A DNA stretch of 16,453 bases from JANYHY01 sp043784605 (GTDB lineage Bacteria > Myxococcota_A > Polyangia > Polyangiales > Polyangiaceae): positions 1-16,453 of the forward strand of contig JAYVYD010000021.1 in NCBI GenBank assembly GCA_043784605.1, given 5' to 3'. The notes below the pieces were generated by a model. It saw nothing but the letters and a program-made list of their open reading frames with translations. It made no database searches and was not told where the DNA came from. Position 1 is the first letter of the stretch. The number at the start of each line of letters is the position of its first letter. The translations under genes were made by a program, and so were the position numbers. This document shows positions 1-6,799 of this stretch, piece by piece.

Positions 1-402
1 GCCGTGGGCTCTCCCACGACGCTCGAGCAGCTGCGCGGGCACCCCGTGCTCGTCTACTTCTACCCAGGCGACGAGACGCCAGGCTGCACCAAAGAGGCCT
101 GCGCGCTGCGCGACGCTTACAAAAAGTACGAGGCCGCCGGCGTGAAGATCATCGGCGTCTCGTCGAACTCGGCCGACAGTCACAAAGCGTTCATCGCGAA
201 CCACGCGCTCCCGTTTCCGCTCGCGGCTGACGAGGACGGAGCGATCGGCAAGGCCTACGGCGTTCGCAAGGCGATCTTCGGGTACGAGCGCGTGAGCTTC
301 CTCGTCGGCGCAGACGGTTCCATCCAGAAGGTGTGGCCCGACGTCGACCCGGTGCTTCACGCGACCGAAGTGCTCGCGTTCGCCGCGCCCGATGCTCGGT
401 GA
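1..402 (+). CDS. bcp: Thioredoxin-dependent peroxiredoxin, PrxQ/BCP family (5' partial)
   Basis: Reduces hydrogen peroxide and organic hydroperoxides in the cytoplasm with electrons from thioredoxin. The reading frame is open from base 1, so the true start lies upstream; a GTG at 4 is in frame but falls inside the expected N-terminal strand. The diagnostic segment YFYPGDETPGCTKEAC is at about residues 18-33 counted from that GTG. It carries the peroxidatic Cys (in TPGCT, residue 28) and the second Cys five residues later that marks the alpha-type BCP/PrxQ resolving pair. The rest follows the family fold: IIGVSSNSADSHKAF, then FPLAADEDGAIGKAYGV, then a FLVGADGSIQKVW strand. It stops at TGA 400-402, about where family members (roughly 150-160 aa) end, so only some 20 N-terminal residues are missing. 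Confidence 0.93.
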   Translation, partial: AVGSPTTLEQLRGHPVLVYFYPGDETPGCTKEACALRDAYKKYEAAGVKIIGVSSNSADSHKAFIANHALPFPLAADEDGAIGKAYGVRKAIFGYERVSFLVGADGSIQKVWPDVDPVLHATEVLAFAAPDAR

Positions 403-502
403 GAGCGGCGCCTGGGGCGCAGGATTTCCAAAAAGATCAAAAGGTCGGTTAAGGATGTTTGGGTTGAGCTCAAAACCCCCTTCGGATCTCCCAGACCTTG
501 TT

Positions 503-517
503 GTGAACTCTTTTCAC
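503..517. promoter_or_regulatory. Short perfect palindrome in the gap before the zinc-ribbon gene
   Basis: The bases GTGAA-CTCTT-TTCAC form five-base perfect arms around a five-base centre. They sit in a locally A/T-richer stretch (about 421-530) between the peroxiredoxin stop and the zinc-ribbon gene. Such a site could bind a dimeric repressor or activator. A weak -35-like TTGTTG (498-503) followed by TTTTAG (522-527) lies in the same place, but the spacing and match are poor. Arms this short arise by chance fairly often, so this is only a candidate operator. Confidence 0.2.
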
Positions 518-595
518 GGCGTTTTAGGCAACGGAGAGGCGTCGTCGCGGGTTGAGTGCTTGACGGGAGGGTGCGCGTGGCCATCTTCTCCCAAC

Positions 596-1276
596 GTGTG
601 TCCGCACTGCCGTCAGAACGCGCCGATCGTGTACCGCGGTCTCGCGGCGTATTGCACGGCGTGCAACAGGGCACGGCTGCCGCTCACCGAGCGTAGCGTC
701 AACCTGGCGGGGCAGCCCTCGCAGATCGGCGGCACTCTCGCTCGCGTGATGGGTTGGCTCGTGCTCGCGGGAGGCGCGTTCCTCTCGCTCGCGCTGTTCG
801 GCGTGTTCGTCGCGATCTTCCCCGAGAGCTTCGCCGGCTATTTCGTCGGCGGCGGCGCGGGCATCGCGACTGCGCTCATCAGCTGGTTGCTGCTCCGTGG
901 CGGCAAGACCATGAAGGCCTCCGGCGCGGACGATCAGAAGTCCGCGCGCGTTCAGGCCATCTTCGCGATGGCGCCGATGCGCGCCGGCATCGTGCACGCT
1001 CCGGAAGTGGCCGCAGCGTTGCAAATCAGCGTAGATGACGCGGACGCGTTGCTCACGGATCTGGCGAAGACTCGCTCCGAGCACGTCTCGCTCGAGATCG
1101 ACGATCAGGGCGGTGTCTACTATCGCGTAGACCCCTCCGGCCAAGTGCGAATGCGTGTCTACGACGCCATGCCGGGCGCGCGCGTGCGCGTCGACCCGCC
1201 GGCCGTTCCAGAGCCCGTGCTCGAGGGCGAAATCGTCCTGGACTCTCGACGCGCGCGACGCCAAGCCCAACGCTGA
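596..1276 (+). CDS. Zinc-ribbon, two-TM, winged-helix-like membrane protein
   Basis: No named function. The N-terminus is a four-Cys zinc ribbon: CPHC, then CTAC about 15 residues later. Two hydrophobic segments follow (about residues 51-75 and 80-100 from the GTG at 596) with a short polar turn, placing both tails on the same side, probably the cytoplasm. Residues about 115-178 (ARVQAIFAMAPMRAG through VYYRVD) look like a winged-helix fold with an EVAAALQISVDDADALL helix-turn-helix. The C-terminal 50 residues are Pro/Arg-rich. The start is uncertain. ATG 455 has AAGG ten bases upstream, but 455-577 has non-coding-like codon use. A good GGGAGG (565-570) precedes GTG 577, but 577 is in another frame. 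One base missing in the C run at 590-592 would restore a product starting MAIFSPNVCPHC. The given start, GTG 596, is the first in-frame start just before the ribbon. The stop lies 13 bases before the next start. Confidence 0.68.
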   Translation: MCPHCRQNAPIVYRGLAAYCTACNRARLPLTERSVNLAGQPSQIGGTLARVMGWLVLAGGAFLSLALFGVFVAIFPESFAGYFVGGGAGIATALISWLLLRGGKTMKASGADDQKSARVQAIFAMAPMRAGIVHAPEVAAALQISVDDADALLTDLAKTRSEHVSLEIDDQGGVYYRVDPSGQVRMRVYDAMPGARVRVDPPAVPEPVLEGEIVLDSRRARRQAQR

Positions 1277-1289
1277 GTATGGTCGCGAC

Positions 1290-2774
1290 GTGCGCCTGCT
1301 CGCACTCACACTCGCAAGCCTCTCGTTCGGAGGGACCGCGCTCGCGCAGGACTCTGCGCGAAACCTGCCGACCGGCGGGCGCTCGGTGCTCATGGGCAAC
1401 ACGGGCATCGCGCTCGGCAGAGACGGCTCCGCTCCGTTCTTGAATCCCGCGACGATCGTGGCGATCGACGACACGCAGCTGGCGTTCTCCGTGAACCTCT
1501 ATCGGCTCGCGCTCACCAACTTCAGCAACTTCTATCAGCCGCGGGCGCCGGACGCGCCGTTCGCGGGCCTGCGCCTCGACACGCAGAGCACGCTCGACAC
1601 ATCCTTCGACGTGCTGCCGACGACGCTGTGTCTCTTCTTCACCGTTGGCAAAGGCGGCGACCTCTCCGAGGACAAGGGCCGAGCCGGGCGCCAGAAGATC
1701 GCCCTTTGCTTCGGGCAGACCGTCGTCGACGACTTCATCCTCACGGCGTCGTCCGTCGCGGGGAGCACTCCCACACTCACCACGGTCGAGTCGATCTCGG
1801 CGACTGAGCGCTTGCGGAAGGCGTCGCTCGGGCCCACGTACGGAGTGCATCTCACGGACAAGCTCGCGCTCGGCGCATCGCTACACGGGACGCTCACCAA
1901 CCGGCGAACGCAGTGGCGCGCGACGTCGCTGAGCGCCGATCCGCAGGGCAAAGCGATCACCACGTCGCTGGTCGACGACGCCGTCGGGACCTCGTTCGAC
2001 ATCACGAGCATCCTCGGCGCCACCTACCGCGCGAGCCCCGTGACGCTCGGTCTCGCGGTCAGCATGCCGGCGGTCCACGTCTATGGAGTGTCGCGTCTGT
2101 CCACCGCGAGCCAAGTGGTCGGCACGGGCACCGCGGACAGCACGCAAACCTACAACGCGAGCGGCAGCTTCTCGTCGACGCCTCCCATGCGAATCGACCT
2201 GGGTGCAGGCCTCTCGTTCACTCGCACGACGCTCGAGCTCGACGTTGGCGTACAGCTCCCATGGCCGCAGGTCTACGACACGACTCTGCACGGCATGCAG
2301 AGCAGCGTGAGCAACGGGCAAGCGATCATCAAGCCGCTCGATCAGGACTTCGTCGCGCCGGCGCGCGCTGCGATCACCGTCGCGGCGGGCTTCGACCATA
2401 GACTCTCGCGCGCGTTGGGCGTCTTGGGCGGCGCAAGCGGTGACGTGTCCGTGGCCCCCAACGACACGCTCACAGCGACTCCCTTTCACGACTATCCGGC
2501 GCGCCAAAACCGATTCACCGCGAGCCTGGGCGTCGGCTCCTACGGTGGCGCCACCGAGCTGCTCGTAGGAACGGAGCTGTCCTATGGGTTCGGCAAGCGC
2601 TACGCCCCGGACATCTACTCGACGAGCCCGTCGTTCTCGGTGATCGACACCCAGACCTACGCCGTGATGCTCGTGATCTCTGGCGCGACCAATTTCCAGA
2701 CATTCCAGCACGCCGTCGACACCGTTCGAGGTGTGGTCCCTCCGGACCCGAAGCGCGACGACCCACCCAAGTAG
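1290..2774 (+). CDS. FadL/OmpP1-like outer-membrane beta-barrel protein
   Basis: The predicted 494-residue protein begins at GTG 1290, the start that leaves a clean Sec signal: VRLLALTLAS, a hydrophobic core, then ALAQ with cleavage before DSARN. The mature N-terminus reads GNTGIALGRDGSAPFLNPATI, the pattern of the FadL/TodX/OmpP1 family (Gly/Ala, acidic residue, then NPA). In that family this forms the plug of a 14-stranded barrel that moves hydrophobic compounds across the outer membrane. The rest alternates polar and aromatic/hydrophobic residues with Asn/Thr/Ser-rich turns, as expected for a barrel. The final residues are charged (DPKRDDPPK) rather than a terminal Phe, which is atypical for BAM recognition. 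The start follows the zinc-ribbon stop by 13 bases, so the two are probably cotranscribed. The substrate cannot be told; other Myxococcota barrel families remain possible. Confidence 0.68.
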   Translation: MRLLALTLASLSFGGTALAQDSARNLPTGGRSVLMGNTGIALGRDGSAPFLNPATIVAIDDTQLAFSVNLYRLALTNFSNFYQPRAPDAPFAGLRLDTQSTLDTSFDVLPTTLCLFFTVGKGGDLSEDKGRAGRQKIALCFGQTVVDDFILTASSVAGSTPTLTTVESISATERLRKASLGPTYGVHLTDKLALGASLHGTLTNRRTQWRATSLSADPQGKAITTSLVDDAVGTSFDITSILGATYRASPVTLGLAVSMPAVHVYGVSRLSTASQVVGTGTADSTQTYNASGSFSSTPPMRIDLGAGLSFTRTTLELDVGVQLPWPQVYDTTLHGMQSSVSNGQAIIKPLDQDFVAPARAAITVAAGFDHRLSRALGVLGGASGDVSVAPNDTLTATPFHDYPARQNRFTASLGVGSYGGATELLVGTELSYGFGKRYAPDIYSTSPSFSVIDTQTYAVMLVISGATNFQTFQHAVDTVRGVVPPDPKRDDPPK

Positions 2775-2782
2775 GTGTTCCG

Positions 2783-2813
2783 AGCTCGTCACGATCCAAA
2801 GTCGCGATGAGCT
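2783..2813. terminator. Hairpin between convergent genes, probable bidirectional terminator
   Basis: Arms 2783-2794 and 2802-2813 pair over 12 positions with one A/C mismatch and one G-T wobble (plus-strand reading) around the seven-base loop TCCAAAG. It fills the short gap between a plus-strand and a minus-strand gene that converge here, the usual place for a shared terminator. No clear T-run follows on either strand, so efficiency as an intrinsic terminator is uncertain. Confidence 0.45.
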
Positions 2814-2828
2814 GGTGACTCGTCCCTT

Positions 2829-3842
2829 TCAGGGGACCAACAGCACTTTACCCTTGGCCTTGCGGTCGTGCAGATATTGATGCGCGGCCGCCGCCTCCGC
2901 GAACGGAAATGCCTTGTCCACGCGCGGGTCCAATTGGCCACTATCGAACATGGCAATGAGCTCTTCGAATTGAGGAATCAACAGGTCGAGCTGGTCCATT
3001 AGCGCGAGCATGTTCGTGCCGCTCACCGTGCGGTTGCTCTCCATGAGCTGCATGGGGCTCCACTTCGGCACTCTCAAGAAGGCCATCAGCGCGCGGAAGA
3101 TGCTGCGCTTCTCGCCGCCCACGGCCGCCGAGAATCCGAAGCACACGAGCCGACCGGCGGGCGCGAGCAGCGAGAAGCCGTCTGCCCACGAGCGACCCCC
3201 GACGGGATCGAGCACGAGGTCGACGCCTGCGTCGCCGACGATCGCGCGCACTTGGGGGACGAGCTCTCCCGCCGCATCCACGCAGTGTTGGACGCCGAGC
3301 GACCTCAAGAACTCGTGCTTGTTCGCCGAAGCAATCCCGATGATCTCGCAGTCGCGTGTCTTGGCGATTTGAATCGCGGCGAGCCCGACGCCGCCCGCGG
3401 CAGAGTGAATGAGCACCTTGGAGTTCCGCCGCAAGTTGCCATTGCCCAACATCATGTGATGCGCCGTGAGCGAGACGACCGGCAGCGCCGCGGCTTGCTC
3501 GAACGTCATCTTGGCCGGCATCTTCAGCACGTTGGTCGCCGGCAGCACGATGCAGTCGGTGTATCCGCCGAAGCGCGGCATCCCGAACACGCGCTCCCCG
3601 AGCGAGAAGCCGACGACGCCCTCACCCAGCTGGTCGATCTCGCCGGAGACCTCGTATCCGATGACGCAAGGAGGCTTGGGCGCCTCGGGATAGAGACCCA
3701 TACGCGCCATCAAATCGGCGAAATTGATCCCGGCCGCTTTGACTCGAATACGAACTTGACCCTTACCGGCGACGGGGTCGTCTGACTCTCTGACTTGGAG
3801 GACCTCGGGGGCGCCGTGGCGCGTGATGAAGACTTGCCTCAC
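2829..3842 (-). CDS. VAT-1/quinone-oxidoreductase-like medium-chain dehydrogenase/reductase
   Basis: A 337-residue enzyme of the zinc-independent MDR superfamily, predicted to use NADPH to reduce quinones or enones in the cytoplasm. The GroES-like N-terminal half contains VKAAGINFADLMARMGLYP and PCVIGYEVSGEI. The Rossmann half has the cofactor loop HSAAGGVGLAAIQIAK (about residues 145-160). The catalytic and structural zinc ligands of alcohol dehydrogenases are missing. The stretch WSPMQLMESNRTVSGTNM is characteristic of the branch related to animal VAT-1. Length is normal. The start is GTG, and its bases form a GTGA overlap with the TGA of the upstream gene (3839-4894), so translation is probably coupled. 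What the oxidoreductase has to do with its unknown partner or with RtcB is not evident. Confidence 0.87.
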   Translation of the reverse strand: MRQVFITRHGAPEVLQVRESDDPVAGKGQVRIRVKAAGINFADLMARMGLYPEAPKPPCVIGYEVSGEIDQLGEGVVGFSLGERVFGMPRFGGYTDCIVLPATNVLKMPAKMTFEQAAALPVVSLTAHHMMLGNGNLRRNSKVLIHSAAGGVGLAAIQIAKTRDCEIIGIASANKHEFLRSLGVQHCVDAAGELVPQVRAIVGDAGVDLVLDPVGGRSWADGFSLLAPAGRLVCFGFSAAVGGEKRSIFRALMAFLRVPKWSPMQLMESNRTVSGTNMLALMDQLDLLIPQFEELIAMFDSGQLDPRVDKAFPFAEAAAAHQYLHDRKAKGKVLLVP

Positions 3843-4894
3843 CGGCCAGCCTTGTGTGCCGGGGCGGGCTTTCGCTGCACGCGACGCGTCTCGTCTATTT
3901 CGTTATTGTCTTCTTCGAAGACAATCGGGATATCGGCCACTGCGGAGTTGGCCACCGCGGTGTTCGGCATCTTCGATGAGGACGGCACAGCGTACGGCCC
4001 CGTCTCGTCCATGTCCGGCTCGGCAGCCGCTGCGGGCGGAGCGATGGATGGCTTCTTCGTGATGACCGCGCCCGGATGCTTTCCGTCGACCTCCGGCAAG
4101 CTGGGCGCAGACATCGCCGCGAGCGCGGCCTGCGCGACTCCGACCGCGGGCGTCTCGCTGACGACCGCGGCGGGCACGGGCGGGTCCGTCTTGGCGGCTG
4201 GCTGCTCGGGAGCCGGCGTCAAACCGACCTTGATCGCGAGCGCGTCGAGCAATCCGACCAACGAGTCATTGTTCGTCTTGGCGATCAGCTTCTCCCACCC
4301 GAGCGCTTGCAATAGCCCCTTATCGGTACCGTCTTTGGAGGCGTGAACTTGCTTGATCCACGCAGAGAGCTCCTCCTTGCCGAGCGCCTCGCTGACGACG
4401 TCCGTGCCCTTGTGTGTCTTGGACTCGAGGTGCTCGAACATCCACGCGGCGTCGAACAGGACCAAGTCATAGGCCGTGACGAGGGCCTTGCCGAGCGCCG
4501 CTTTGGTCAGCACGCTCGCGCGCCAGAACGACCACCACTCGGTGAGCGGCACCCACGCGACCGTGATCGCTGCCGAGACACCCTCCTCGAACGCTGTGGG
4601 GGAGAGGTCTGTCGCGATGAGTGCGTCCGACACGACCGACGCGACCTTCTCGTCGCTGTCGCGCAGCGCCGCCTTGCTCCCACGGATACCCCAGGCGCTG
4701 ATCACGGGACCTCTCACGTCCTTCGGGACATGACAGAAGATGCGATCTTGCGGTGCCGTCTCCGACTGCGTGAAGAAGTGCGCGACGAACTGCTGCGCGG
4801 TCTTCACGCGCCCTTCAGGCGTACGCCGGTGCTCCTCGAGCGCGAGACAAAAGCGAGTGAGCGACGCTTGCGGATCGTTGCGCGGAGGAGCCAT
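3839..4894 (-). CDS. Helical protein with disordered Pro/Ala-rich C-terminus, function unknown
   Basis: Not recognised. Residues 1-230 of 351 look like a compact, mostly helical domain rich in Trp (VAWVPLTEWWSFWRA, AAWMFEHLESKTHKG), with no signal peptide and no membrane segment, so it is likely cytoplasmic. From about residue 230 it becomes low complexity: Pro/Ala-rich linkers, then two acidic patches each ending in a threonine (DMDETGPYAV and NNEIDETRRVQ), and a basic tail. The paired DET motifs in a disordered tail could be kinase substrates or FHA ligands, given the kinases in the same window, but that is a guess. The start is ATG 4894, 114 bases after the rtcB stop on the same strand. 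The stop overlaps the downstream oxidoreductase start by four bases. The gap to rtcB is large enough for a promoter of its own. Confidence 0.72.
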   Translation of the reverse strand: MAPPRNDPQASLTRFCLALEEHRRTPEGRVKTAQQFVAHFFTQSETAPQDRIFCHVPKDVRGPVISAWGIRGSKAALRDSDEKVASVVSDALIATDLSPTAFEEGVSAAITVAWVPLTEWWSFWRASVLTKAALGKALVTAYDLVLFDAAWMFEHLESKTHKGTDVVSEALGKEELSAWIKQVHASKDGTDKGLLQALGWEKLIAKTNNDSLVGLLDALAIKVGLTPAPEQPAAKTDPPVPAAVVSETPAVGVAQAALAAMSAPSLPEVDGKHPGAVITKKPSIAPPAAAAEPDMDETGPYAVPSSSKMPNTAVANSAVADIPIVFEEDNNEIDETRRVQRKPAPAHKAGR

Positions 4895-5008
4895 GAAAGG
4901 CAGCGTATCGGACGCGTCGCTCTGCCAATACCCCGCAAGCGTTCAGTCCATCGGGAGAATTTGGCCACAGAAAGATCAAAGGTCAGAAAGGGTCGAGGGT
5001 GGGTCTGG

Positions 5009-6415
5009 TCACTCCATGCCTTTGATGTTGGCGACTGGGTAGAGGCGATGTGCCACTCGCGCGATCCCCTCGTTTTCGAGCACCGACAGCACCGAGTCGA
5101 GGTCTTTGTAGACGCGGCCGCACTCGTCCAACGGAGTGCGCTTCGTGTTCGTCGCGATGCCTTGGATGCGGACACCTCCGAAGCTTCGCGAGACGTGGCG
5201 CATCTCCGCGTCGATGGCGTCGTGGTCCTTCTCTAGGGTGCGCTTCGCCGCGCCTCGCGCGAGCACGCGCCCCGAGCCGTGATTGACGGACAGCCCGCTC
5301 TTGGACGCATCCGTGCACGCGAACAGGATCGCCGCGCCGTCCAGCATGGAGCCCGGGATCAAGCACGGGTGCCCTGTGTCCTCCCACTTCGTACCCGCTA
5401 GCTCCGGGTGGCCCGCCGGGAACGCGCGCGTCGCGCCCTTGCGGTGCACGAAGCCTCGCGACACCGTCCCGTCTGGAAGAGTCACGGACTCTGCTTGAAC
5501 GAGGTTGTGAGATATCTCGTAATAGATTTCCCCGCGCACTTTGAACACGCGCTCGAGCGCGTCCGAGACCGACGAAGCGATCAAGTGCCGATTCGCTATT
5601 GCGTAGTTCGCGGCGCTGTTGTGGTGAGCCCAATACGACTTGCCGAGCGGCTCGTCCGCATACAACCAACTATCTTCGCGGCGGTTGCTCGACAATCCGC
5701 GCAGTCGAGCCCCCTCGTAGAAGAAGTGGTTGGCGGTCTGCCAGCCATAGCCGCGCGAGCCGCAGTGGACCATCACCCATACCTCGCCCGTGTCCCTGTC
5801 CACCTGCATCTCGATGAAGTGATTGCCCCCACCGACCGAGCCGAGCTGCTCGATGACCTTGCGCCGAGCGCGATCGATCAAGTCGAGATCCACGTCCTCG
5901 GCGACTTCGATGAACTGGCGCTCGCAGACCTCCGCACGAACACCGAGCGCTCGCGCGCCATGGCGCAAAATAGCCTCCGCCTTGCGCTCCGCTACCTTCG
6001 GCATGAGTCGCGGCCGCTTGCTGCCGAGGCCGGTCGCGACACGGAGCTCCACCTCCGAGATGAATCGCTCGCGCACCTCGAGGTCCACCACGTCCGCTGC
6101 CGAGATCCCCGGAACGCGCATGTAGATGACGCCGCAAGAGATGTCGTAGCCCGAGCCCGCTTGCAGGATGGTGTTGTCCGTCACGATGACCGAGCCCACC
6201 GGCACGCCGAACCCGACGTGCGCGTCCGGCATGAGATAAGCGCCAATCACTCCCTCATAGGAGGCCGCGCTCGCCACCTGTCGCCAGAGAGACTCTTCGC
6301 TCTGCAGAAAGAGACTCTCCGAAAAGTAGGCGTGCACGTCCGTCTTCATCTTCGCCGTGCGCGGCAAGACGTAGTGATTGTCGCTGACCTTGGTCGTAGC
6401 GGCTTTGAAGCTCAT
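5009..6415 (-). CDS. rtcB: RtcB-family RNA 3'-phosphate/5'-hydroxyl ligase
   Basis: Joins RNA ends carrying a 2',3'-cyclic phosphate or 3'-phosphate to a 5'-hydroxyl, using GTP and Mn2+ through a guanylylated His. It repairs tRNA or rRNA cut by ribotoxins in bacteria and is the tRNA-splicing ligase of archaea and animals. All expected metal and catalytic residues are seen in order: D91 and C94 (GYDISCGV), N198/H199 (GGGNHF), H217 (MVHCGSRG), H303 (EISHNLVQ), the HRKGATRAFP signature at about 324-333, and H379 (NHGSGRVLARGAAKR), the probable guanylylated residue. The length, 468 aa, is normal and the ORF is intact. No archease, rtcA or rtcR lies within the window. The gene is divergent from a cluster of tRNA-like elements, and its start codon is partly buried in a hairpin (see 6408-6428). 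Confidence 0.96.
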   Translation of the reverse strand: MSFKAATTKVSDNHYVLPRTAKMKTDVHAYFSESLFLQSEESLWRQVASAASYEGVIGAYLMPDAHVGFGVPVGSVIVTDNTILQAGSGYDISCGVIYMRVPGISAADVVDLEVRERFISEVELRVATGLGSKRPRLMPKVAERKAEAILRHGARALGVRAEVCERQFIEVAEDVDLDLIDRARRKVIEQLGSVGGGNHFIEMQVDRDTGEVWVMVHCGSRGYGWQTANHFFYEGARLRGLSSNRREDSWLYADEPLGKSYWAHHNSAANYAIANRHLIASSVSDALERVFKVRGEIYYEISHNLVQAESVTLPDGTVSRGFVHRKGATRAFPAGHPELAGTKWEDTGHPCLIPGSMLDGAAILFACTDASKSGLSVNHGSGRVLARGAAKRTLEKDHDAIDAEMRHVSRSFGGVRIQGIATNTKRTPLDECGRVYKDLDSVLSVLENEGIARVAHRLYPVANIKGME

Positions 6416-6474
6416 GATGGGTGAGCTTGACGGGGAGTCGTCATGCTCCTGACGAGCTTATCCTCTTCGTCAGG
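6408..6474 (-). promoter_or_regulatory. Structured rtcB leader: three consecutive hairpins, one at the start codon
   Basis: Three perfect stems sit around and before the rtcB start. Arms 6408-6414/6422-6428 form seven pairs around a seven-base loop, and the ATG (6413-6415) is partly in this stem. Arms 6428-6432/6439-6443 form five pairs around six bases. Arms 6448-6455/6467-6474 form eight pairs around eleven bases, extended past a small internal loop by CATG at 6442-6445 and 6477-6480, although that extension competes with the second hairpin. In rtcB mRNA this could lower translation until unfolded, or be a site of cleavage and rejoining. There is no good Shine-Dalgarno upstream of the ATG, which makes the start-codon hairpin more noteworthy. 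Confidence 0.45.
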
Positions 6475-6514
6475 TTCATGCCCTGAGGCGCGTCCGTCGG
6501 AGGTGCAGTGATTG

Positions 6515-6586
6515 GCCTCTTGATGCGACGAGTGTCGCAGCCCCGCTGTCTACGAGGTGAGACGGGTGCGAGTCCCGTAAGAGGCG
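6515..6586 (+). ncRNA. tRNA-like element A (anticodon position GTC, minimal D-arm)
   Basis: Hand folding gives a full cloverleaf. The acceptor stem 6515-6521/6579-6585 has seven Watson-Crick pairs. The D-arm 6524-6529/6534-6539 has six pairs closed by the four-base loop GAGT. The anticodon stem 6541-6545/6553-6557 has one C/A mismatch and a seven-base loop CTGTCTA with T33 and GTC at 34-36. There are four variable bases, then the T-arm 6562-6566/6574-6578 with five pairs and the seven-base loop TGCGAGT. The base after the acceptor is G and no CCA is encoded. The D-loop lacks the G18-G19 pair and position 55 is G, so the normal elbow contact cannot form. GTC would nominally read Asp codons, but this is probably not an ordinary translating tRNA. 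Confidence 0.55.
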
Positions 6587-6587
6587 C

Positions 6588-6679
6588 GAGGCCGTAGCTC
6601 AGGTACGAGAGCGCCGTGGGGCTGCCTGAGAGGGGGCCCCACAAAAACGGAGACGCCGGTGGAAGCCCGGTCGGCTTTA
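6588..6679 (+). ncRNA. tRNA-like element B with a hairpin insertion in place of the anticodon loop
   Basis: It begins two bases after element A's acceptor. The acceptor 6588-6594/6672-6678 has seven pairs, two of them G-T. T8-A9 are followed by a standard D-arm, GCTC-AGGTACGA-GAGC (6597-6612). The T-arm 6655-6659/6667-6671 has the seven-base loop TGGAAGC, keeping T54, R57, A58 and Y60. The anticodon stem is four pairs (6614-6617/6647-6650) and the variable region is AGAC. Between the stem halves lie 29 bases rather than seven. Of these, 6618-6640 fold into a nearly complete hairpin with a GAG triloop, followed by ACAAAA. An alternative stem pairs 6616-6622 with 6636-6642. No anticodon loop can be placed. 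It is either an anticodon-less tRNA mimic or a tRNA with an intron-like insertion. Confidence 0.55.
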
Positions 6680-6709
6680 GCTGTTACAGGGCCGGCACGC
6701 GCCGCCCCT

Positions 6710-6734
6710 CCCCGCCGGAATGAATCCGTCGGGG
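6710..6734 (+). terminator. GC-rich hairpin between tRNA-like elements B and C
   Basis: Arms 6710-6714/6730-6734 (five pairs) and 6716-6719/6725-6728 (four pairs) are separated by one C/T mismatch and closed by the loop ATGAA. It may end transcription of elements A and B or be a processing signal. No T-run follows. It can also be read as a T-arm with one mismatch and loop AATGAAT, but no matching acceptor strand was found. Confidence 0.3.
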
Positions 6735-6799
6735 CCTCCCCACGCGGGTGCTCGCTACGCGTCGCACGTCGATTGCCAAGTTAGTTAGTTACTTACTTC

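Noticed and set aside
4343..5236. Long plus-strand ORF opposite the unknown helical protein and the end of rtcB
   Set aside because: Arg-rich, low-complexity translation typical of the antisense of high-GC genes; the minus-strand frame encodes recognisable RtcB motifs.
5408..6424. Plus-strand ORF of 338 codons across rtcB
   Set aside because: Antisense shadow; rtcB on the other strand has every catalytic residue.
6470..6486. A fourth T-arm-like hairpin (TCAGG-TTCATGC-CCTGA) upstream of element A
   Set aside because: The seven-base loop and five-pair stem fit a T-arm, but no acceptor strand pairs with the following bases, and the stem overlaps the stronger hairpin 6448-6455/6467-6474.
6774..6797. 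TTAG/TTAC tract considered as a microsatellite or attachment site
   Set aside because: Only two units of each motif, no flanking duplication and no integrase; more likely an A/T-rich promoter region for element C.
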